A stretch of 64,000 nucleotides of DNA from Liriodendron chinense (GCA_003013855.2 PVNU02000424.1:744001-808000), one strand, 5' to 3'. Shown: positions 20,812 to 33,711, counted from the first letter of the stretch. Translations and numbers: made by a program. The notes: generated by a model not told the origin, from the sequence alone.

Positions 20812-23800
20812 TGTTCAGCTCGCCTCAAGTGTAAGGCTGCGATGTAGTAATAATTCTCGATAAGATCGAGGTCGATCCACAGGGAATTGTATAAATAGTT
20901 CTAAACTATTCTTGTAACTTTAATTTGAACAATTTGGGATTTCAATTAAGAAAACTAACTCAAAACAGTAACTTAGAAAAATTTGTAATTTAAAGGAACT
21001 AAGACTTTCAAGGATCCACTTGTGGTAATCCCATATTAATCCATTCAATCCAAGCATAAAACACAACTAGATTTGAAGTTTTATCTCTCATCTAGTTGGA
21101 AGATAAAGCATTGAAGCACATTCAACCTCACTTCAGTTAAACTTTCAAGTTCCAGTTCTATTCAATCACATAGCATTCAAAATCATAGCCTTCGGAGTAA
21201 CAGCCATGCCTATGGACTATGGCATGCTCAAAGATTACCATAATTCGAATCTAATTAAGCCTAACATGATAATCTCAGAGAATTGTAAGGAATTTGTTAG
21301 TGCACTTTTCTGTGGCATACTAGTGCACCTTATTTTTCAATCACTTATGTCAGTGAGTCTAGTGTCGGTCGAGCTTAATGAAGACGAAGACCGAAGACTC
21401 AAGTGGCCCCGCTGCATCAAGGAAGAAGATACAGGTAAAAGTGATGCCTTGATGTGCCTTAATCTGGACCAAAACCTAACCCCTAACCTCTTTGATGACC
21501 TTGACCATCTTAGGAATACCTTTAGTCATCATAGATTGGCCCTAGGTGTCCCAAAAGACCATCCAAACCTTGGCCAAAGCGATGGGTTGTGAAAGAGTTG
21601 GGTCAGCAAACTGCTGGGCTGAACCCAGGCCTGACCGACCGGTCACGACCGATCGGATGGACTGGACCGACTGGGATCCAGAGTGGACAGAGGGGTAGGA
21701 GTGTGCAGGCCAGTGGGGCCAACCGGTCTTGATCAGTCAGCTGGGCTAGTTCGACCGGTCTTGACCGGTTGGGCAGTCTTTCCCCCAAGACAACAACCTC
21801 CCTGTCTTCACGTGGCCTATGGCCGACTGGTCAAGACCGGTTGGGACAGGTCAGGCAACTAGCCGTTTTGCCCGTTTTATGACCGTTGGAGCTCATTCTC
21901 TCTAAATATGGAGCTTGGTTTTTAGGCACAAAGTGAGGGATTTCGAGAGGAGTGAAGCCACCATTGTTGGAGACCATTTGGGGCTCATTCCCAACCTATG
22001 CAAGGCATCTTCCTTGTGCTTTAACACAAGATTGGAGTATTCCAAGCTCATGAAGAAGATGACCTTCATCCCCTCTTGATCTCTAGAGTTTGGAACCTTC
22101 TTGATAGGCATATCCTTCTCCAAAACTCTAAGATGAGATCGTTGTAGGAGAGAGACTCTAGGCAACGAAATCCCATCAGTTGTAGAGGTCTCAAACCTAC
22201 CCTCCTATCACCTTGGGCATCTCAAAGGCATCACATGCAAGGTATTTGATCAAGTGTCGCTGAGGTATTGGCGACGCAACGGTGACACGATCGTGGGAGC
22301 AAGGGAAGCTGATTGAAGCACGGGAGAGCGGAGATCAAGCAACCCGAACAGGCGCTGAACAAGGGGCTCATCTGACAAGTAAGGTTGTCTTTATTGAGAG
22401 TCCATTTAGAGTTTTTTTTTCAAATTCGATCTAGGGACGTTATCCATTCCTTGGCCCGTTAGCCGGGCCTAAATTAAGTCTCCTAGGGAGAGCCTCTGAC
22501 ATAGGGAGTGAACATGCGTCGGGTTGAGAGTTAGCCTATGTCCTAAAACTCTGTTTGGGTTGAGAGTTAGCCCTTTGTCCAAAACTCTAGTTATGGTTGA
22601 GAGGTGAACCGGTAAAACCTCCTTGTAAAGGTTGAGAGGTGAACCTCATTTAAAACCTCCGATAGTGAATGCCGGTGTGCTCAAAGGAGTTGAGTACTTG
22701 AACCGGGAGTGGAGTAGACCCAAAGTCGAACCACTATACATGCTTGTGTTTGTGATTGAATTGAGCACATTGATATCTTAGCATTAGATGTTTAATTGTT
22801 TAATTATGAATGCTTAATAGGAATGTATGCTAGGCACTAGATTGGCATCCACACACAAGATGTACTTTCACTAGTTGTGTAGACTTGAGCTCATTGATCC
22901 ATTCTCATAAGTCTACATAGGTTGCATAAGTTAGGAGCTTGATTAGTTAAATTATTTATTTACCTATGAATGCTTAGACTAGGATTGTTTATTGCTTAAC
23001 CATATGCTAGTCTTATGATTAGACCCACTTAGGCTTGGAAGCCGAAGTGTTCTTACTTACTTAGTTTAATTTGTTGAATTGAGTAAGTAGGCGAAAAGAA
23101 ATTCGAAAGGGTCCTAATCACCCCCTCCTATAGGTTTAGCCATAATTCTAGTTGCTCTTTAAGCTTCCGCACATATAAAGGTGTCGTGTTAGGACTACTG
23201 ACGTACTTTCAGAATCCATGTTCGAAGCACATGAACTCTCATAAAACTTCTAAAAATATCAACTTTATTCAAACTAGAACATTCAAAATCCAAACTTCAA
23301 GTGAAAGTACTTGAATCAAAGTGAATTAAACATGCAATTGGCTACAAGCTTCACCTCTCAGCCCTAGCTGACAGGTTCTAGCCGAGCATTGTCATACTAC
23401 AACTAGAATTTAAAGAAAAACTAAATAAAAGCATGAAAAACTAGAAAAACCAGAATCGACGGAGTTGTGAACGCTCCATGATGCTCTCCTTCACTTCCCA
23501 CAACCTTCAATCTCTTCTAGGATGCCTTTAGACGAAGCCCTTTGTACCTTTTTATAGAATAGTATTGAAGATTCCAGATTGCGCAAGGAATCACGGAGTT
23601 CCGCAAAGAAAATTAGCTCTGTTACGCAGCCGACCGGTCATAAAACGTAAAAAACTGTCTAGTGAGTTTTTGGAATTTCCTCCCCCTTTCTCTTGAGTGC
23701 TCGACCGATCTAACGACCGGTCTGAGCTATGTACGACCGGTCTAACGATTGATCTGTCTTGGTCCAGTGAATGGGGGTCTTTGTTGAATTGCAGATCGGT

Positions 23801-24063
23801 CAGACGACCGGTCTTCAGTGCTGTCTGTTCTGCACTTCTTCTTCGTTCTTTCTCTTTCTCCCTTAATTCTTTCTTCCATCCTTCGGCACTCGATCCTTTG
23901 ATCTTCAATGTGTATAAAGTACTCTTTTTTAACCTTGAATTAGTGAAATCACATCTCATTCCTACAATCACAAATCATGTATTAGATGGGTCTTTTAAGC
24001 ATGCACACCATGCATATAGTGTGATGTACTGGGTTAGTAAATGTATCAATTAGAGGCTCAACA
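20812..24063 (-). repeat. 3' LTR of E, split by solo LTR J
   Basis: Without J and its duplication the LTR is about 1330 bp, against 1358 bp for the 5' copy. It runs TGTTGAGCC (minus, from 24063) to GCTGAACA (20812). The 3' copy keeps ~45 bp near 20835-20880 that the 5' copy lacks. GACCGGTC-type sites lie at 23630-23810 and a TATAAAAAGG box at about 23551-23560 (minus). Confidence 0.88.
21295..23211 (+). mobile_element. Solo LTR of the D family (copy J), 1917 bp
   Basis: It begins TGTTAGTGCAC, ends ACGTACTTTCA and equals the D LTRs in length and content. The flanks are GAATT (21290-21294) and GAATC (23212-23216). The uninterrupted sequence in the other LTR of E (31345-31365) reads through as GGAATC, which confirms the insertion site. 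It has four degenerate GACCGGTC pairs (about 21636-21850) upstream of a TAAATATGGAGC box. No interior remains. Confidence 0.92.
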
Positions 24064-25208
24064 CACCCCCTAACCAGCATTTTGCTAGTCCCGAGCAAAA
24101 CATACATGAAGTAAGATCAAATCTCTAAAACTAACCCTCCATTAGAAACTATGCTTCTGTTCATTCTAAGACATACAAGTGTAAAATTTTAGAAAAATTC
24201 AGTGATAGAAGTTGAAACCTTAAACTCTCAAAACATAATAAGTGTTCATATGAAATTCCTGCTGATTGATTGATAAATAGAAGAACTTGAACAATTTTAC
24301 TCTAGGTGTACAGTGAATGTTCATCTCGTGAATTTTCGGGATTATCGTCTTCATAGATCAACTAAACTATAGATCTAACGGTGTACAGATCAACCATAAG
24401 CCAGTGATAGGAATTTTCCTTACTGTCCTTCCGACGGCTTTCACACTACGTCCCATTTCCGGCTTTGGTTATGGGTAGACCATCTCCCGGTTGGTAATAG
24501 GTAGCCCTTTTTGGAATTTTCCATCATATTCTCAATCATTCCCATATTTTTGCATCCTTCATTTCTTTTCTTTTTTATATATTAGATAGGATTTTTAGAA
24601 ATCCATATCTTTCGTTATTTTCCCATGGACGAGGATGGACAAATTACCCCGGTTGGTTCCTCAACACCTTAAATCAAAATCTAGCCAATCCACAAAGCTA
24701 CATAATCCTTTCAAACCATGAAAATTGTGTAATGTGAACTAGGTGTAAAAGTGTTCAAATTTTCTATCAATCATATAAATAAGGGAATTCACATATAAAA
24801 CAAAAATATTAAAGGTAGTCAAGACTTGCAACATCACTCACTTCGTATCTCCTTTTCTTATACTCATATCCTCCGAATGCATAGAAACAAAATTTTCAAA
24901 AAGAGTTTTGAATTTTCAGAAAATTCAAAAAAATTCAACAAATAATGCTCGAAATGTCCACAAATTGCTAGATAAGGAATCTCATCTCATCCCCAACCAA
25001 ATCTTGCATTATCCTCAATGTAAAAGATATGGAATTAGCAATAACATGAGAGCAATGTTAAAAATAAAGGAGAGTGGAAGTGAGATCACCTGATAGAGTC
25101 GATCGTGGAAGTCTACAACTCTGGCAACTAAACTACTAACGAAATAAACTTAAAATAGAAAATCAAACAAAACCAAATACTACGTTATACCTCCATCAGA
25201 CTAGGAGA
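24064..25208 (-). other. 3' untranslated spacer of E
   Basis: This is the region between the integrase stop and the 3' LTR. It begins on the plus side with the polypurine tract complement (CACCCCCTAACC, 24064-24075). There is no env-like frame. Matching sequence in F (45440-46550) shows that it is a conserved part of this Athila group, including the phrases about GGTAATAGGTAGCCC and CTTATACTCATATCC. Confidence 0.8.
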
Positions 25209-26240
25209 TCAATCGTCCTGATAAACAGGATCATTCAGAGTGATGGACATGTCCTTTGAATCAAATGTTTCAACGAATGGTTTAAGACGTTGTCCATTTA
25301 CTTTAAAACAGTTACCATTCGACGTGTTTTCTACCTCGACAACCCCATGAGGAAAAACTTCTTTAACAATATATGCGCCGGTCCATCGAGATCTTAATTT
25401 TTTCAAAAAAAGATGAAGTCGGGAATTGTACAAAAGCACTTTCTGACCTTCCTGAAAAGATTTTCTGAAGATGTGCTTGTCATGGAAGGCCTTCATCCTA
25501 CTCTTGTAAATCCTCAAATTCTCGTAAGCATCGTTTTGGATCTCGTCAAGCTCATTCAATTGGAGTTTGCGAAGCGAGCTAGCCTTGTCAATGTCAAAAT
25601 TCAATGCTCGAATTACCCAATTGGCTTTGTGTTCACTCTCCATAGGAAAATGACAAGCTTTCGCATATACAAGTCTATAGGGGGACATTCCAATGGGGGT
25701 CTTGTAAGTAGTACGGTGAGCCCAAAGAGCATCGTCTAATCTCAGTGACCAATCTTTGCGATCCGGCCTCACCGTCTTTTTCAAAATTTGTTTAATTTCC
25801 TTATTGGAAATTTCAACTTGCCCACTTGTTTGTGGGTGGTATGGGGTACTCACTTTATGTCTAATGTCATATTTCTTCATTAAGGCTTCGAAATGCCTAT
25901 TGTAAAAGTGAGAACCGCCATCACTAATGATGGCTCGAGGCGTTCCAAATCTAGATAAGATGTTTTCTTTAAGGAACTTTAGAACCGTATGATGATCGTT
26001 AGTTCTACATGGAATCGCCTCTATCCACTTGGACACACAGTCTACGGCGAGCAATATGTAGACATGTCCAAAAGATGAGGGGAAGGGTCCCATGAAATCG
26101 ATGCCTCAACAGTCAAAGATTTCAAGATGCTGAATTGGGGTAAGAGGCACCATATTCCGACGGGACAATCCTCCGAGCTTTTGACAGCGCTCGCATGCTT
26201 TGCAAAACTCGTGGGTGTCCTTAAACAGAGTTGGCCAATA
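25209..26240 (-). pseudogene. Athila integrase (zinc finger and DDE core)
   Basis: The enzyme inserts retroelement cDNA into chromosomes. The minus-strand frame 26093-25209 (294 codons) contains GPFPSSFGHVYILLAVDCVSKW (first Asp), IISDGGSHF (second Asp), GQVEISNKEIK (Glu), then KTPIGMSPYRLVYAKACHFP and a C-terminal RSRWTGAYIVKEVFPHGVVE region, so all three DDE residues are present. The upstream zinc-finger part (FCKACERCQKLGG, near 26190) is in line but cut by a TGA at a conserved Trp position (near 26105). The sequence ends ITLNDPVYQDD. The core is intact, but the polyprotein is not. Confidence 0.9.
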
Positions 26241-26530
26241 AAAACCACACTAGCAGAATTTTTACAGTGGTTTTCTTGACGAAAAAAATGATCCCCACAT
26301 GCTTGATCGTGGCAAAAGGAGATGATAGAATTATATTCATCATCAGGGACACATCTCCTAATAATTTGATCTGGGCAATATTTAAAAAGTAAAGGTTCAT
26401 CCCAGAAAAATCTTCACACTTCCCTTAGAAATTTCCATTTATCCTGCGTAGTCCAATGAGTTGGCATCATACCTGTGGAAAGATAGTTTGCAATATCAGC
26501 ATACCACGGTGGATGTGTAGCAACAAAGAG
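26241..26530 (-). pseudogene. Athila RNase H-integrase linker
   Basis: This is in line with the frames on both sides: PWYADIANYLSTGMMP, then FLREV, a stop, RFFWDEPLLFKYCPDQIIRRC and a GDHFF-type start of the HHCC finger. The recognisable linker phrases match Athila polyproteins, with stops near 26420 and 26530. Confidence 0.7.
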
Positions 26531-27830
26531 TTACTCATCAGGAAATGAGTCCTCAATAGGTGACTCGTCAATGGAATTCGATAAAACTAGGCGGGATAGA
26601 TGGTCCGCCACCACATTCTCTACTCCTTTCTTATCCTTGATCTCTAAGTCAAATTCTTGAAGGAGTAGGATCCATCTAAGCAAACGGGGCTTAGCATCCT
26701 TCTTGGATAGAAGGTATTTCAGCGCTGTATGATCCATGTAAATTATGACCTTGGATCCTATCAAGTACGCCCTGAACTTGTCCAAGGCAAAAACAATGCT
26801 TAAGAGCTCCTTCTCCATAGTCGAGTAATTGACTTGGGCGGGGTTCAAGGTCCTACTCGCATAGTAGATAGCGTGGGACTTCTTATCCTTCTTTTGTCCT
26901 AACACTACCCCAATAGCATAATCACTCGCATCACACATCAACTCAAAAGGAATAGACCAATCTGGTGGTTGCATGATAGGAGCAGTTGTTAACATGCCTT
27001 TTAGCTTTGAAAAAACTAATTGATAATCGACACTCCACTCAAATTGGTTCTCCTTTTGGAGAAGGTTACATAAGGGCCTAGAGATATGACTGAAATCCTT
27101 TATGAACCTTCTATAAAAATCGGTGTGTCCAAGGAAGGACAACACATCGCGTATGCTCTTGGGTGGTGGTAGATTGGAAATAATATCAATTTTAGCCCAG
27201 TCTACCTCTATTCCATTGGGCGAGATGATATGTCCAAGGACTATTCCTCGTTGTACCATAAAATGACACTTCTCCCAGTTTAAGATAAGGTTCTTCTCCT
27301 CACACCTTGTCAAGACCAACTTCAAGTGATTGAGGCACTTCTCAAATATACAACCAAAAAAAAAAAATCATCCATGAAAACTTCGAGAAATTCACCCACC
27401 ATGTCTGAGAAAATACTCAACATGCAACGTTGAAATGTGATGGGTACATTACGAGTCCGAATGACATTCTTCGGTATGCGACGGTGTCAAACGGGCATGT
27501 AAAGGTGGTCTTCTCTTGGTCTTTCAAGGCTATCTCAATTTGGTTGTAACTAAAATAGCCATCAAGGAAGCAATAATAGGAGTGACCCGCTAACCTCTCC
27601 AAAATTTGATTCGTGAATGGGAGAGGGAAGTGGTCCTTCCTTGTGACCATGTTTAGCTTCCGATAATCTATGCACATACACCAACCGGTGGTCACTCTAG
27701 TCGGTATAAGCTTGTTGTTGGCGTTTTCTATGATGGTAATACCGGACTTCTTAAGGACAACTTGGGTAGGACTCACCCATTGGCTATCCGAGATGAGGTA
27801 GATAATACTCATATCTAGTATTTTTAACAC
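26531..27830 (-). pseudogene. Athila reverse transcriptase and RNase H
   Basis: The polymerase copies genomic RNA into cDNA, and RNase H removes the RNA. 27830-27417 carries WVSPTQVVLKKSG, CIDYRKLN, KDHFPLPF and the LDGYFSYNQI block. A frame break in a T-rich stretch follows, with the active-site FMDDF readable near 27375. 27325-26531 carries HFMVQRGIVLGHIIS, FLGHTDFYRRFIKDFS, then RNase H: PFELMCDASDYAIGVVLGQ, STMEKELLSIVFAL and YMDHTALKYLLSKKDAKPRL, ending NVVADHLSRL. The key carboxylates of RT and RNase H are visible. The 91-bp gap between frames is a frameshift, not missing sequence. Confidence 0.9.
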
Positions 27831-28732
27831 CTCATTTTGACAACCTCCATCATGTTTGGATTTAGCCTTCTTTGAGGTTGTCTAGTCATTTTTGCATTTT
27901 CCTCGAGGTATATATGGTGAGTGCAAACCGAAGAGTCTATCCCCCTGAGGTCCACTATTGTCCAACCTATGGCTCCCCTATATTCTTTAAGTAGCTCAAT
28001 GAACTTGACCTCTTGGTCTTTTCCTAGGTGAGAGGCAATGACAATCGGGAATGTTTCTTCTTGACCCAAATATACATATTTCAGCTCGGATGGCAATGGA
28101 TTAAGGTCAAGCTTCGGCGGTTTGGTGTTAAACAGTAGAGGCCTTGATGTGGTTGGTGGCAATCTTTTAAAATGGGGCCTCCACCGGCTAGTACCAACTA
28201 CCATTTTCTCAATATTCAATGCTTGCACAATTTCACTAATAATGGGGTCTTTGGAATCCTCAAAATGTGCTAAGCATGTCTCCAAGCTTTCTAGTGGTTC
28301 AAGTTGAAGGAGTTCTTCTTCTTCAAATGATTTGAGCATGTTTACCTCGAAGATCTCATCATCATTAACATCCCTATGCCTTTTGCCCAAGTGGAACACA
28401 TTCACCTCTAATGTTATGTTTCCAAAAGACAATTGCATTACCCCATTTCGGCAATTTATTATTGCATTTGATGTAGCAAGGAAGGGGAGGCCTAGAATCA
28501 CTGGTATTTGAGTATTTGCATCCAATACTGGTTGTGTGTCCAAGACAATGAAATCTACCGAATAGTAGAATTTATCAACTTGGACCAAGACATTCTCAAC
28601 AATCCCTCTCAGTACACGGATGGATCTATCAACAAGTTGCAACGTGGTTTTGGTGGGTTTTAATTCACCAAGACCCAATTGCTCATATACCGAATATGGG
28701 ATTAAATTTATACTTGCTCCCAAGTCTAGCAA
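27824..28732 (-). pseudogene. Athila aspartic protease and linker to RT
   Basis: The protein starts within the protease: LDLGASINLIPYSVYEQLGLGELKPT with the catalytic Asp in DLGAS, then LQLVDRSIRVLRGIVENVLV and IPVILGLPFLATSNAIINCRNG. The 150-residue acidic linker with CLAHFEDSKDPIISEIVQ precedes an LPSELKYVYLG block typical of the RT entrance. It overlaps the next frame by seven bases, so it is a frameshift or run-on. Nothing upstream of 28732 stays in frame for long. Confidence 0.85.
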
Positions 28733-28893
28733 TGCACATTCAATCCAGTAGTCACTAATGATGCCTTAAATTGTGGGACTATCGGGATCCATGAATTTTG
28801 GGGGGGTCTTTTGAGTGAGAATGGCACTCACTTGCTCATTCAAAAAGGCCTTTTGCTACACATTATATTTGCGTTTGGTTGTGCATAAGTTCT
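28733..28893 (-). pseudogene. Gag-protease junction of E, degraded
   Basis: Between the two readable frames, the minus strand keeps the phrases FLNEQVSAILTQKTPPKFMD and PTISGIISDYWIECALLD, which link gag to protease in this group. Stops and a shift break it. Confidence 0.6.
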
Positions 28894-30537
28894 TTAGAAA
28901 CTTGGCATAAGAGGGGATTTTTTAATTGCATCAAGCAATGGAATGTTTATCTTGACTTGTCTGAAAATCTCTAAAATATCATGAGAGTTTGGGAGAGATT
29001 TTGGAGCAACCAATCTCGAAGGGAATGGTGCTACGAGCTTATAAACGCATTCCGTTTCTTGTGGGGCTAAGTTAGCTCCGTCATCATCCTCAGAATTTAC
29101 CAGATCATTAGGCTTGTCGGCCTTCACCGGAATAGATTTGTCAATTTTCTTACCACTTCTAAGAGTGGTGATAGATTTGGCTTGCTCCACATGTTGGTTG
29201 GGGAGGATTAGGGATGCTTACTTCATGTACTTGCTTTGGATTGGGCTGAGGTTGGGCCGGAAAGGTCCCTTCCTTAGCATTCAAGCGTCCCTTAATCTCA
29301 TCAATTGAGATTTTAAGCTCTTGGAACATTTGCTGATTTATTTGATTTATTTGCGTTTGCCCTTGTATAAACGCCTTTAGGGTATCCTCCATTGAGAATT
29401 GAGGTGGGGCCATGTTTTGCATGGGTGGCCCTCCTTGAGAGTTGGTAGGATTAGCCGTGGGATTATTCTTCCAACTAAAATTTAGGTGGTTCTTCCAAGT
29501 AGAGTTATATGTGTTACCCACCGGTCCATTAAAAGGCCGTTGATATCCATATGTGGCATTTGTATGTTCTTGTAATACCTCTTTAAAAGCAGGATTTGTA
29601 GGACAATCTTGTGTAGTGTGTATATTAGTGGCACAAATTCCACATATGTTCTCAATAACTTCATTGGACTTTGAAACTCCACCCTTACTAAGTTCCATGG
29701 CCTCGATCTTCCTTGTGAGGCTGGCTATCGTTGCATTCACATCATCTTCTTCTTTAAGAATATAGATGCCTCCTTTTTCCTTTTGTTGAGGAGGCTTGAG
29801 ATTACTAGATTTGTCCGAGGTATCCCATGATTGGGCATTCTCGACCAACATATACACGTAACTCCAACCTTCATCTTGATTTTTACTCATAAATTCACCG
29901 TTGCACATCATTTCTACGAATTGGCGCATGTTGGAACTTAATCCACCATTGAAGAAGTTTATGATTCGTCAGCTTTCGTAGCTATGATGTGGGCAAGCAA
30001 GTAGGAGGTCTTTAAACCTTTCCCAACATTGGAAGAATAATTCATTCTCTTTAACCGAAAAATTCATTATAGCTCTTCGAAGGGTATTCATTTTATGAGC
30101 TGGGAAGAACTTTTTTAAGAATTCCGAGTCATCTCATTCCATGACCCTATCGAATGTGGTCTAAGAGAGTGGAGCCAACTCTTGGCTCTTTCTTTCAATG
30201 AAAAAGGAAAAAGTTTAAGTTTAATGGAATCTTCTGAAACATTAGCATATTGCAAAGTAGCCACCACTTCTTCAAATTCCTTTAAGTGTAGGTATGGGCT
30301 CTCAGAGTCTAACCCATGGAACTTTGGTAAGAGTTGAATCACTCCTGGCTTTATATCAATTTTTCCCCCGGTTGGTGGTAAGACTACACATGAGGGTGTA
30401 GTTGTATGAGCCGGTTGTAGGTAGTCATGTAAAGATCTCATTAGAGGAACATTGTGTACCTCATTCTCCCTACTCCTTCTTGATTTGCGTTTGTAGTTGG
30501 AGTAGGGGGGAGGATTCCTTAAAGGTGTTTGTTCCAT
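28894..30537 (-). pseudogene. Athila Gag (capsid and zinc knuckle) of E
   Basis: Gag forms the particle that packages the RNA. The start at 30537 reads MEQTPLRNPPPYSNYKR. Then come LLPKFHGLDSESPYLHLKEFE and LKLFPFSLKERAKSWLHSL, the conserved capsid core, up to a stop at 30115. The frame resumes at 29929 with MRQFVEMMCNGEFMSKN. A CX2CX4HX4C zinc knuckle is CGICATNIHTTQDC near 29640-29600. It is followed by a proline- and asparagine-rich tail and a last frame 29190-28894 with ITTLRSGKKID and VKINIPLLDAIK. The in-frame breaks make it non-functional. The same order is present in F. Confidence 0.88.
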
Positions 30538-30893
30538 ACTACCTAAACTATCACAAAGCTCTTGGTATTTTCAGACTCGTCTATGACTAATAATGGTCTA
30601 AGTAGACCACCTTCGAATTGGAGACGATTGGTGTGCTCATGTTCCCAATGGGGCATAAACCATACAACTAAGATCTAAACTAATCCTAAGTCTTAAAACA
30701 AAAATTAACAAAAATCTAAAAATCTAAAAGTTTGTAAAAAAAACATAAAGTTAGAAGGATATTACCCGATTTGCTTGAACTATGAAAGAATTCCTACAAA
30801 ACAAAACAACTTGTTAGTCCTAAGAAATCAGAAAAAACATATCTACTTCTACTTCTACAGCCACGAAAACAATCTAAAACCGTTTATCTAAAA

Positions 30894-30911
30894 TCCCCGA
30901 CAGCGGTGCCA
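30894..30911 (-). promoter_or_regulatory. Primer-binding site of E (tRNA-Asp type)
   Basis: The minus strand reads TGGCACCGCTGTCGGGGA, a slightly degraded version of TGGCGCCGTTGCCGGGGA, the complement of the tRNA-Asp 3' end used by Athila. It lies six bases from the LTR end at 30918. Confidence 0.85.
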
Positions 30912-30917
30912 AAACTT

Positions 30918-32275
30918 TGTTGGCTCGCCTCAAGTGCACAAAGGAATTGTATAAATAGTTCTAAACTATTCCAGCAACTTTAATTCGAACAATTGGGATT
31001 TCAATTAAAAAAACTAACTCAAAACAGTAACTTAGAAAAATTTGTAATTTAAAGGAACTAAGGCTTCAAGGATCCACTTGTAGTAATCCCATATTAATCC
31101 ATTCAATCTAAGCATAAAACACAACTAGATTCGAAGTTCTATCTCTCATCTACTTGGAAGATAAAGCATTGAAGCACATTCAACCCCACTTCAGTTAAAC
31201 TTTCAAGTTCCAATCCTATTCAATCACAAAGCATTCAAAATCATAGCCTTCGGAGTAACAGCCATGCCTATGGACTATGGCATGCTCAAGGATTACCATA
31301 ATTCTAATCTAATTAAGCCAAACATGATAATCTCAGAGAATTGTAAGGAATCTATGTCCGAAGCACATGAACTCGCATAAAACTTATAAAAATATCAACT
31401 TCATTCAAACTAAAACATATAAAATCCACACTTAAAGTGAAAGTACTTGAATCAAACTGAATGAAACATGCAATTGGCTACAAGCTTCACCTTTCAGCCC
31501 TAGTTGAAAGGTTCTAGCTAAGCATTGTCATACTACAACTAGAATTCAAAGAAAAATTAAATAAAAATATGAAAAACTAGAAAAATCAGAATCGACCGAG
31601 TTGTGGATGCTCCACGATGCTCTCTTTTACTTCCCATGACCTCTAATCTCTTCTAGGATGCCTTTAGACAAAGCCCTAGGTACCTTTTTATAGAATAGTA
31701 CAGAAGATTCCAAGTTGCGCAAGGAATCACGGAGTTACGCAAAGAAATCGGAGCTTGTAGAACAAGCTCTGTTACACAGCTGACTGGTTGGACGACCAGT
31801 CTGAGCTCATGGACGACTGGTAGGACAATCGGTCGTAAAACGTTAAAAACTGTCCAATGAGTTTTTAGAATTTCCTCCCCCTTTCTATTGAGTGCTCAAC
31901 CGGTCTGACGATTGGTCTGAAGCTATGTGCGACCGGTTGGTCCAGTGAATGGGGGTCTCTGTTGAATTGTAGACCGGTCAGACGACCGGTCCTGTGCCTT
32001 GGCCGACCGGTCTGACGACCGATCTTCAGTGATGTCTGTTCTACACTTCTTCTTCGTTCTTTCTCTTTTATCCCTTACTTCTTTCTTCCATCCTTCAGCA
32101 CTTGATCCTTTGATCTTCAATGTGTACAAAGTACTCTTTTTTAACCCTGAATTAGTGAAATCACATCTCATTCCTACAATCACAAATCATGTATTAGATG
32201 GGTCTTTCAAGCGTGCAAACCATGCATACAATGTAATGTACTGGGTTAGTAAATGTATAAATTAGAGGCTCAACA
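30918..32275 (-). repeat. 5' LTR of E, 1358 bp
   Basis: It starts TGTTGAGCCTC (minus, 32275) and ends GAGCCAACA (30918). A minus-strand TATAAAAAGG box lies at about 31683-31692. In the U3, pairs of GACCGGTC separated by four bases lie at about 31898-31918, 31972-31991 and 32005-32024, all within 350 bp of the TATA. It lacks ~45 bp near its U5 end that the partner LTR has. Confidence 0.9.
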
Positions 32276-32280
32276 TTACT

Positions 32281-33099
32281 CTTAATTTCCCCCCCATAAC
32301 TTGTCAATTCCTGCAACACAAAACAGAAAGTTTGTTTTTGTGGGACTTGATCTTTCTCCCCTTTTTTGTGAGAAATTAACAAACCAATCTCTCCCCTTTA
32401 ATGATACATCAATTAAGTTTAGGGAATGAGAGATTATAGTGTTACAGTTATAATTATAAGCACATGCTAACTAAAGAGAGTATAGGGTGCAGGAACATAT
32501 AAATATAGATCATGCATGGAACATGATCAAGAAGAAAATGCAACTATCTAAGTATAGTTGATCATACATAATTGGTCATTCTAAGATAAACATAAAAACA
32601 AATGACAAGGCATAGATTATCATACATTAAGCATAAAATTCAGCAAGATTAGCTAATTTAAGCAGGGTGATATTCTAACATTAAAAGTTACCAATCAAAG
32701 CATCGACTAAACTATCATTGACGTGCTAATGAGGCTAAAATTCTCATATTTTTCTATAGTTTTCGTTTCTAGCTACCTTTACTAACAATTTCTAGTTTGA
32801 TCATCCTAAGGGTAACTAATTTCTACACCTCCCTCATAAAATTCAGCATGAGGTGAGGGGTTGGGAACTCCTAGAAGGGAAAGTGGTCGGGATCCTCTCT
32901 TAGATTAGGAGAGAGAGGTAGTTGTGGAAACCACGAGAATTCTCACTAGTTTTTTGTTCCCACCACTAGTGGAGTCACTGGATTCAGATTTGGACTCCTC
33001 TGTGTTATTCCATATAATTGTCATAGCCTTCTTACCTTTCAGTTTAGGTACTTCCAGACAATCCGAGTAATATGACCACGATGATCGCAACCGTAACAT
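32281..33099 (-). other. Interior of element G, 3' part
   Basis: Up to about 32840 this matches the non-coding interior of D (for example GGGACTTGATCTTTCT and AGTATAGGGTGCA). No pol domains are found. The gag reading joins directly to this 3' region near 32850-32900, so G also lost its polymerase and was already non-autonomous. Confidence 0.65.
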
Positions 33100-33593
33100 C
33101 GGACAAATTTGGATTTGGATGACTTTCCTTTGAATTTATCATGTTCTTCTTATCACGGCTACTCCCTTTATCAAACTTGAGGAATCTCTTAAATTTTTTA
33201 TCTAATTCATTATCCTCATCATCACTATCTTCGGAAGACTCACTCTTAATCTCTTTTTACCTATGTGAGTGTCTATGTGAAATCTTCAATGCGATGTTCT
33301 TCTTCCTAGAGGGGAACCTATGAGTTCTTATACTTTCATGTTGTCTATGTCTCTACACTCTTCTAAGGCAATAACATTGGAGCTAAATCTCTCCGGGAGG
33401 ACCTAAGTATTTTTCTACAAATCCTACCTTCTGGAACCCTTTCCCCCAAGACAAACATGGAGTTGCAAATATCAGACAATTGTGTGTAAAACTCCATAAA
33501 AGTTTCAAACTCTTCCATTTTTATATTTTCAAATTTAGTGGTTAAGAGTTGAATCTTCAAGCATCTTATTGTGTTAGTTCCTTCATGGGTAAC
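33040..33593 (-). pseudogene. Copia-type Gag of G, second part
   Basis: The frame 33560-33363 reads KIQLLTTKFENIKMEEFETFMEF, YTQLSDICNSMFVLGERV and GRICRKILRSS, matching the UBN2-type gag of Ty1/copia elements. Near 33090-33050 a CX2CX4HX4C knuckle is readable across a frameshift (CYGCDHRGHI, then DC), followed by LKGKKAM and an acidic serine tail. It continues the part at 35312-35651, from which it is separated by solo LTR K. Confidence 0.82.
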
Positions 33594-33711
33594 TGTTGAG
33601 CCTCTAATTTATACATTTTCTAACCCATTACATCACATTATATTCATGGTTTGCATGCTTAAAAGACTCATCTAATGCATGTTTTATGAATGTAGGAATG
33701 GGAGAGAGACT

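Larger units (their letters stand above)
20812..32275 (-). mobile_element. Athila-type Ty3/gypsy retrotransposon E, 11.5 kb with a nested LTR
   Basis: The element has LTRs at 20812-24063 (enlarged by a nested solo LTR) and 30918-32275, with perfect target duplications TTACT at 20807-20811 and 32276-32280. Minus-strand order is LTR, tRNA-Asp-type primer site, gag, protease, RT-RNase H, integrase, ~1.1 kb spacer, polypurine tract, LTR. The integrase and gag wording match Athila. No env-like frame is present between integrase and LTR. All domains are recognisable, but the frame is broken by stops and shifts, so this copy is inactive. It interrupts the interior of G. Confidence 0.93.

Noticed and set aside
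24064..25208. Env-like gene in the Athila element E
   Set aside because: No frame longer than about 60 codons and no membrane segment. The region matches the non-coding 3' spacer of F.
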